Position numbers and translations under genes: made by a program. A DNA stretch of 64,000 nucleotides from Limnoglobus roseus (GTDB lineage: Bacteria > Planctomycetota > Planctomycetia > Gemmatales > Gemmataceae). The notes beneath the pieces were generated by a model. That model was not told the origin of the DNA. It saw only the letters and a list, made by a program, of their open reading frames with translations, and searched no databases. Shown piece by piece: positions 60,255 to 64,000 of the stretch. The stretch's first letter is position 1; each line of letters opens with the position of its first letter. The stretch spans positions 6,696,001 through 6,760,000 of the forward strand of contig NZ_CP042425.1 of the NCBI RefSeq assembly GCF_008254045.1, given 5' to 3'.

Positions 60255-60572
60255 CAGTGGCTCGACCCGTGGTGGGATGTTGCCGACCTCGGCCCCGACT
60301 TTGCCGCGACGTTCGAGCGGGTGCTGGCCCGCGAAGTCGCTGCCGGCCATCCGCTGCACGGCATTCCGGTCGCGGCCCTCGGCAAGCACGGCGGCTGCGA
60401 CGATGTGCTGTTTCGGTTGCTCGACGGCTCCGGGCGGGTGGCGGTGGTCCACTTAACTTGGACGCAGTCGCCGCCCGAACGCCCGCCGTGGCCAGCCGCC
60501 GAGATGTTCGCCAACGTCGAGGCGTTCGAGGCGCAGCGGATGGCCCTTGACCACGCAGAGTTCGCGGGCTAG
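60252..60572 (+). CDS. small Gemmataceae-type protein
   Basis: A 106-residue protein starting at GTG 60252. Its core (HGIPVAALGKHGGCDDVLFRLLDGSGRVAVVHLTWTQSP) is beta-rich; I recall related proteins as multi-copy in Gemmata genomes, but the function is not known. No signal peptide. Confidence 0.65.
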   Translation: MQWLDPWWDVADLGPDFAATFERVLAREVAAGHPLHGIPVAALGKHGGCDDVLFRLLDGSGRVAVVHLTWTQSPPERPPWPAAEMFANVEAFEAQRMALDHAEFAG

Positions 60573-60690
60573 CTGCCCGGTCGCAACGGCACGCCGAACC
60601 CGGCCCGCTGAGTTGGTCCTAGGAGTTAGGTAGGTTACTGATGCGGGCCGGGCCGGTGAACTTGGCCACTCGGCAGGAGAGGGCGTGCGG

Positions 60691-61110
60691 ATGGGGTTCG
60701 CAGTCTACTACCGCTCGACTCGGCCAGTTTCCTCGGTCGAGGGTGACGCCATCCGGCAGGCCGCTCGTGTCGCCGGCGAGGGGCGGACATGGCTCGGTTG
60801 CGAGCCGGTCCACTTCTTCCCTGGGGACGAGGACGGCCACCTGTTCGGCGGCAGCAAGCCGAACTTCCAGCCACACCCGGACGACGCGGCGGACGCGGCC
60901 CGCTCGGGGATGCCGGACGGCACCGCCCGTGACATGCTCGACGTGCTCTGCCGGCTCAGCCGTGACCACCGCGTTGAATGGGCGCTGAGCCACGACCACG
61001 ATCCCCACATCGGGGGCATCCGGGACGGTGTGTGCGACGGTAGCGTGCTGGACCAGATCGAAGCGTTCGCCGATCTCGGGGACATCCTCGGCGAACTGGA
61101 GCTGGAGTAA
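60691..61110 (+). CDS. hypothetical protein
   Basis: A 139-residue soluble protein (MGFAVYYRSTRPVSS…) starting at ATG 60691, with AGGAGAGGG seven bases before. It is acidic at the C terminus (LGDILGELELE). GTG 60685 is an alternative. No domain recognised. Confidence 0.65.
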   Translation: MGFAVYYRSTRPVSSVEGDAIRQAARVAGEGRTWLGCEPVHFFPGDEDGHLFGGSKPNFQPHPDDAADAARSGMPDGTARDMLDVLCRLSRDHRVEWALSHDHDPHIGGIRDGVCDGSVLDQIEAFADLGDILGELELE

Positions 61111-61541
61111 AGGCGCGGTGAACCAAGCGATGGACCGGACCCGGAATCACTTTGACTCCTGGCTCGGTCAGTCCCGTGGCCAGAGCCACCTCACTTGCAT
61201 CGGACTCATTCGCGTCCTAGCATTCCCGGCCACCGTGATTCGTCGCGGCGGAATGTCTCGGCCACTTCTGAGGGGGAGAGGGCGGGACAGCCAGGCTACT
61301 GGCGGACGGACGGGTTCCACACGTAGAACTGGTTGCCGGGCGGTGCCCACCCGCCCGGCATTTTCATGCGCATCGCGGGTTGTGACGTGAGTGAGGGTTG
61401 GCCACTGGCGCGGGCCAGCCCCCAAGTCGCAGCCCGCGCGCCCTCGGGAGAAGACCCGCCTGGCCCGTTCACGTTGTCTATCGCCCTGCCAAGGCGACCC
61501 GGCCGGCGCCACGTCTCACGACCTTTCGAGAGGTCAGGCAC
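61111..61541. other. noncoding region with terminator
   Basis: No supported gene over 431 bases apart from the terminator at 61334-61364. Nothing else of note is seen. Confidence 0.5.
61334..61364 (+). terminator. intrinsic terminator
   Basis: TGCCGGGCGG (61334-61343) pairs with CCGCCCGGCA (61351-61360), loop seven bases, followed by TTTT (61361-61364). Confidence 0.6.
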
Positions 61542-64000
61542 TCACTTCGCGTCAACGGCCCAAACGTTCGCGGTCCCGTTCGCGTGGCCGGACGCGAGGA
61601 ACCGGCCGTCCGGGCTGAACGCCGCCGCCGTCACCTCGGGGTGGACCGGGAGCCGCCGAACCTCTGCCAGGGTGGCCGCGTCCCAGACGCACCTCGGCCC
61701 CGCGAGCCGGGATCCGTCCGGCGAGAACACCAGCCACGCGGGCGTCGGGTCCGTCGTCGCGACCCGGCGGACGACGCGCCCCGTTTCGGCCTCGACCACC
61801 ACCAAACTGGGCGGCCGCTTCGCCCCGTCCGGCCGCGCGGCTCCGCCGACGACGATGGCCAGCGTTTTCCCGTCCGGGGACCCCGCAACGGCGCGGATCA
61901 ACGACCACCGCTTCTCGACCGGCGTCTCCGGGCGGAGGGGAACGACGCCTTCCGGCATCTTCCAGACAAACCGCTGGCGGCCGGTCGTCAGGTCGTACCC
62001 GGTGCACTCCCCCTCGTCGAGCAAGGCGAACGTCTTGCCGTCGCCGAGGACGGCGTACCGGTGCTGCATCGGGTTCAACAGGTCCGTGCGAATCGGCACC
62101 GCCCGGCCGGTGGCCAGATCCCAACTCTCCACGGACTCGCGGCGGTTCTGATCCTCGATCACGGCGACCAACCGCGCCCCGCCCGGAACGGTGAGTAGCT
62201 TTTTCACCGGCCCGGTTACAGGCCAGGTGTTCTTCCGCTCCCCGGTCCATGCGTCCTGCAGGGTGGCGATCCACGCCTTCGGTTCGGCCGGGCTTTGCTC
62301 GGACGTGACCGCCCACCGGCCGTCGGCCGTGCCCGCGACGCCCCACGCCGCGTCCCGCCCGTCGGCCGGCGGACCCGGCCGGCCGCGGGGCTTGCCCGAC
62401 GCGGCGTCCCAGTCCCCGGTCGAGGCGTCGGCCGCCAGCGTCCGGACCGCGCCGGCGACCGGGCCGTACCCGATTCCGACGACCCCGGCCGCGTGGGCCA
62501 GGGACCGCACCGATTCGGTTCCGGTCCGGGTGTCGTACAGAACAATGACGCCCGACTCCGTGCCCACGGCAAGGGTGCCCCCGTCCGGGCTGACGACCGC
62601 CTTGCTACCGGCCCGAGGGCCGGCCCACTGAGGGGTCGGCAAAACGACTCCCGGCTCCCTCCGGGTCACGACGCGGGCGGTGCCGTCCACGACGGCCGGC
62701 GAGACGGTGTACAGGACGCCGTCCGGGCCGAACGCGAGGGCGCCACCGGCGAAGCCGTCCGGCAGCGTTACCAGCCACGGCGCGGTCGGCCGTGTCATGT
62801 CCCAGATCGCCACCTTCGTACCGGACCCGACGAGGTAGACGGCGTCGGCCGCCGCCGCCCACCGGCCGTCCGGGGAGAACGACAGGGCCACCGCACCCGA
62901 CTGCCCGGATCCGGTCAACGGAGGCGTTTCCCGTCCTGTGGCCACGTCCCAGAGTTGAACGGTCGGGCTCCTCGCCCGGACAATCGCCAGGTACTTACTG
63001 TCGGGCGTGAACCGTAACAGTGGGGCAATCCATTCGAACACCCGGTCGGACTTGACGACCGGGAGGTCGATCCGGTGCCGGAGGGATCGCGCCTTGAGGT
63101 CCCAGATGCGGGCTTCGGCGGCCCGCCCTTCGGCGAACAGCGTGCCGTCCGGGGAGAGCGTGAAGCGTCGGGGGTAGAGCGAGTCGTTCGGGTCCATCGG
63201 CAGGGCCAACGCCTCACGGTATTGGCCGGTGGCAAGAGTGTACTCGCGGGCCGAGAACCGCAACGGGTTGTAGTCGAGGTGCGGGGAAATGACCGTCGCC
63301 GCGTCCGGGGCCAATATCGTCTGGCCGAACGTGGGCGCGAAGTCGGTGACCGTCTGGGCGATCGGCTCTCCCGTTTTGACGTTCCACCGGCGGAGCTTGC
63401 CTCGGCCGTAGGACAAGAGTTGTGTGCCGTCCGCGGAGAACCGCAACTCGGACAAGTCGGCCGGGTGGCGAAGGTTCGCCGACCCGAGGCGGATCACAGG
63501 CTCGGCCGCGGGCATGGTCGCCAACGGAGCCCCCGGTGGGACCGCCGCCACGGGCGGCTCGGGGCGAGGACCCGGGGTCGCGGCAAGCCCGGCGGCCATT
63601 CCGATGGCGACCATGCCCGCCGCACACCACGAGGCAACGGCCCCCGTCAGCGACCCGAGCTCACTGCGGGCTAGCCCCTCCGCGCGGGCGTTCGCGGCCA
63701 GCGCCGAGACGGCCGGAATCGGATTGAAGCACGGTCCGGCCGTCCCGGTTCCGGGCCCGACGGCGACGGCCAGCAAGGCCAAATCGAGTGCGATCCCCCG
63801 GCGGCCCAGTCGCCGCCGCAGCCGGTCTCGCCCCGCCGTCAGGCGGCGGCGGAGTGTTCGAACGCTCCACCCGGCGGCGCGGGCGGCCTCGTCCTGGGTC
63901 ATCCCCTCGAAGTAGCACAGAACGACCGACACTTGTTCGGCGGCCGGGAGGCGGGCGACCTCGTTGTCCACGATCCGCACGAGTTCCGCCCACTCGGCCG
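61542..64000 (-). CDS. ECF sigma region fused to WD40 repeats (5' end beyond the window)
   Basis: The visible 819 codons run from the right edge to the stop at 61542. Near the edge lies sigma region 4 (LPAAEQVSVVLCYFEGMTQDEAARAAGWSVRTLRRRL), then one membrane helix (AAGMVAIGMAAGLAA), then about 700 residues of WD40 beta-propeller repeats (e.g. LRFSADGTQLLSYGRGKLRRWNV, LSFSPDGRWAAAADAVY, AAFSPDGRFLASGHANGTANVW). Such fusions are typical of Gemmataceae. The membrane helix between sigma and propeller suggests that an external signal could control a tethered sigma factor. Frame remains open through 64000. Confidence 0.85.
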   Translation of the reverse strand, partial: AEWAELVRIVDNEVARLPAAEQVSVVLCYFEGMTQDEAARAAGWSVRTLRRRLTAGRDRLRRRLGRRGIALDLALLAVAVGPGTGTAGPCFNPIPAVSALAANARAEGLARSELGSLTGAVASWCAAGMVAIGMAAGLAATPGPRPEPPVAAVPPGAPLATMPAAEPVIRLGSANLRHPADLSELRFSADGTQLLSYGRGKLRRWNVKTGEPIAQTVTDFAPTFGQTILAPDAATVISPHLDYNPLRFSAREYTLATGQYREALALPMDPNDSLYPRRFTLSPDGTLFAEGRAAEARIWDLKARSLRHRIDLPVVKSDRVFEWIAPLLRFTPDSKYLAIVRARSPTVQLWDVATGRETPPLTGSGQSGAVALSFSPDGRWAAAADAVYLVGSGTKVAIWDMTRPTAPWLVTLPDGFAGGALAFGPDGVLYTVSPAVVDGTARVVTRREPGVVLPTPQWAGPRAGSKAVVSPDGGTLAVGTESGVIVLYDTRTGTESVRSLAHAAGVVGIGYGPVAGAVRTLAADASTGDWDAASGKPRGRPGPPADGRDAAWGVAGTADGRWAVTSEQSPAEPKAWIATLQDAWTGERKNTWPVTGPVKKLLTVPGGARLVAVIEDQNRRESVESWDLATGRAVPIRTDLLNPMQHRYAVLGDGKTFALLDEGECTGYDLTTGRQRFVWKMPEGVVPLRPETPVEKRWSLIRAVAGSPDGKTLAIVVGGAARPDGAKRPPSLVVVEAETGRVVRRVATTDPTPAWLVFSPDGSRLAGPRCVWDAATLAEVRRLPVHPEVTAAAFSPDGRFLASGHANGTANVWAVDAK

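Overview
The window is GC-rich chromosomal DNA that looks like a member of the Gemmataceae (Planctomycetota). The clues are TIGR02996 'repeat-companion' proteins, the MTEAEW…CACC protein family, an ECF-type sigma region fused to WD40 repeats, a secreted protein opening with the LEDRTVPS signature, many Tat-exported esterases and oxidoreductases, and two copies of a conserved leader in front of Gemmata-type small genes. Species cannot be given from sequence alone.

Left part (1-34,500) is ordinary chromosomal content in short transcription units: a UDP-sugar pyrophosphorylase and PhnP-like hydrolase, an MFS carrier, a XerC/D recombinase, a periplasmic thioredoxin-TPR protein, esterases, ClpC, a Gfo/Idh/MocA oxidoreductase, a sugar-phosphate isomerase, a glycosyltransferase, an RluA-type pseudouridine synthase, an OmpR/histidine-kinase pair, two large glycosyltransferases, a formylglycine-generating-type enzyme beside a dihaem cytochrome c, RsmD, a ModF-like ABC ATPase, a serpin, a YpfJ-type zinc peptidase and malate dehydrogenase. 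Several units end in long perfect hairpins.

Middle part (about 34,508 to at least 48,955, perhaps to about 51,700) is an integrative element next to the 3' end of tRNA-Leu(UAA). In order it carries a tyrosine integrase with an internal helix-turn-helix, an excisionase-like protein, a zinc-finger/Toprim/DUF3987 primase-ATPase, four small genes, an IS110 and an IS3 element, a dyad-rich noncoding block, a sigma-like protein, a seven-gene minus-strand operon with two pairs of internal paralogues, and an XRE repressor. Between the last two lie divergent promoters overlapped by two matching operators. No capsid, portal or terminase gene is seen, so this is more like a satellite, ICE-like or plasmid-like element than a complete phage. 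A cassette follows the repressor: a zinc-ribbon protein, a membrane-anchored DUF4041/GIY-YIG protein and small membrane proteins. It is the best candidate here for an accessory (possibly defence) system.

Right part (52,000-64,000) is a lineage-specific accessory region. It holds an exported SGNH hydrolase with FG-GAP-like repeats, TIGR02996 proteins, a rhodanese, a lone receiver domain, a HisKA-only protein, several small proteins of unknown function, and the C-terminal part of a sigma/WD40 fusion that runs off the right edge.
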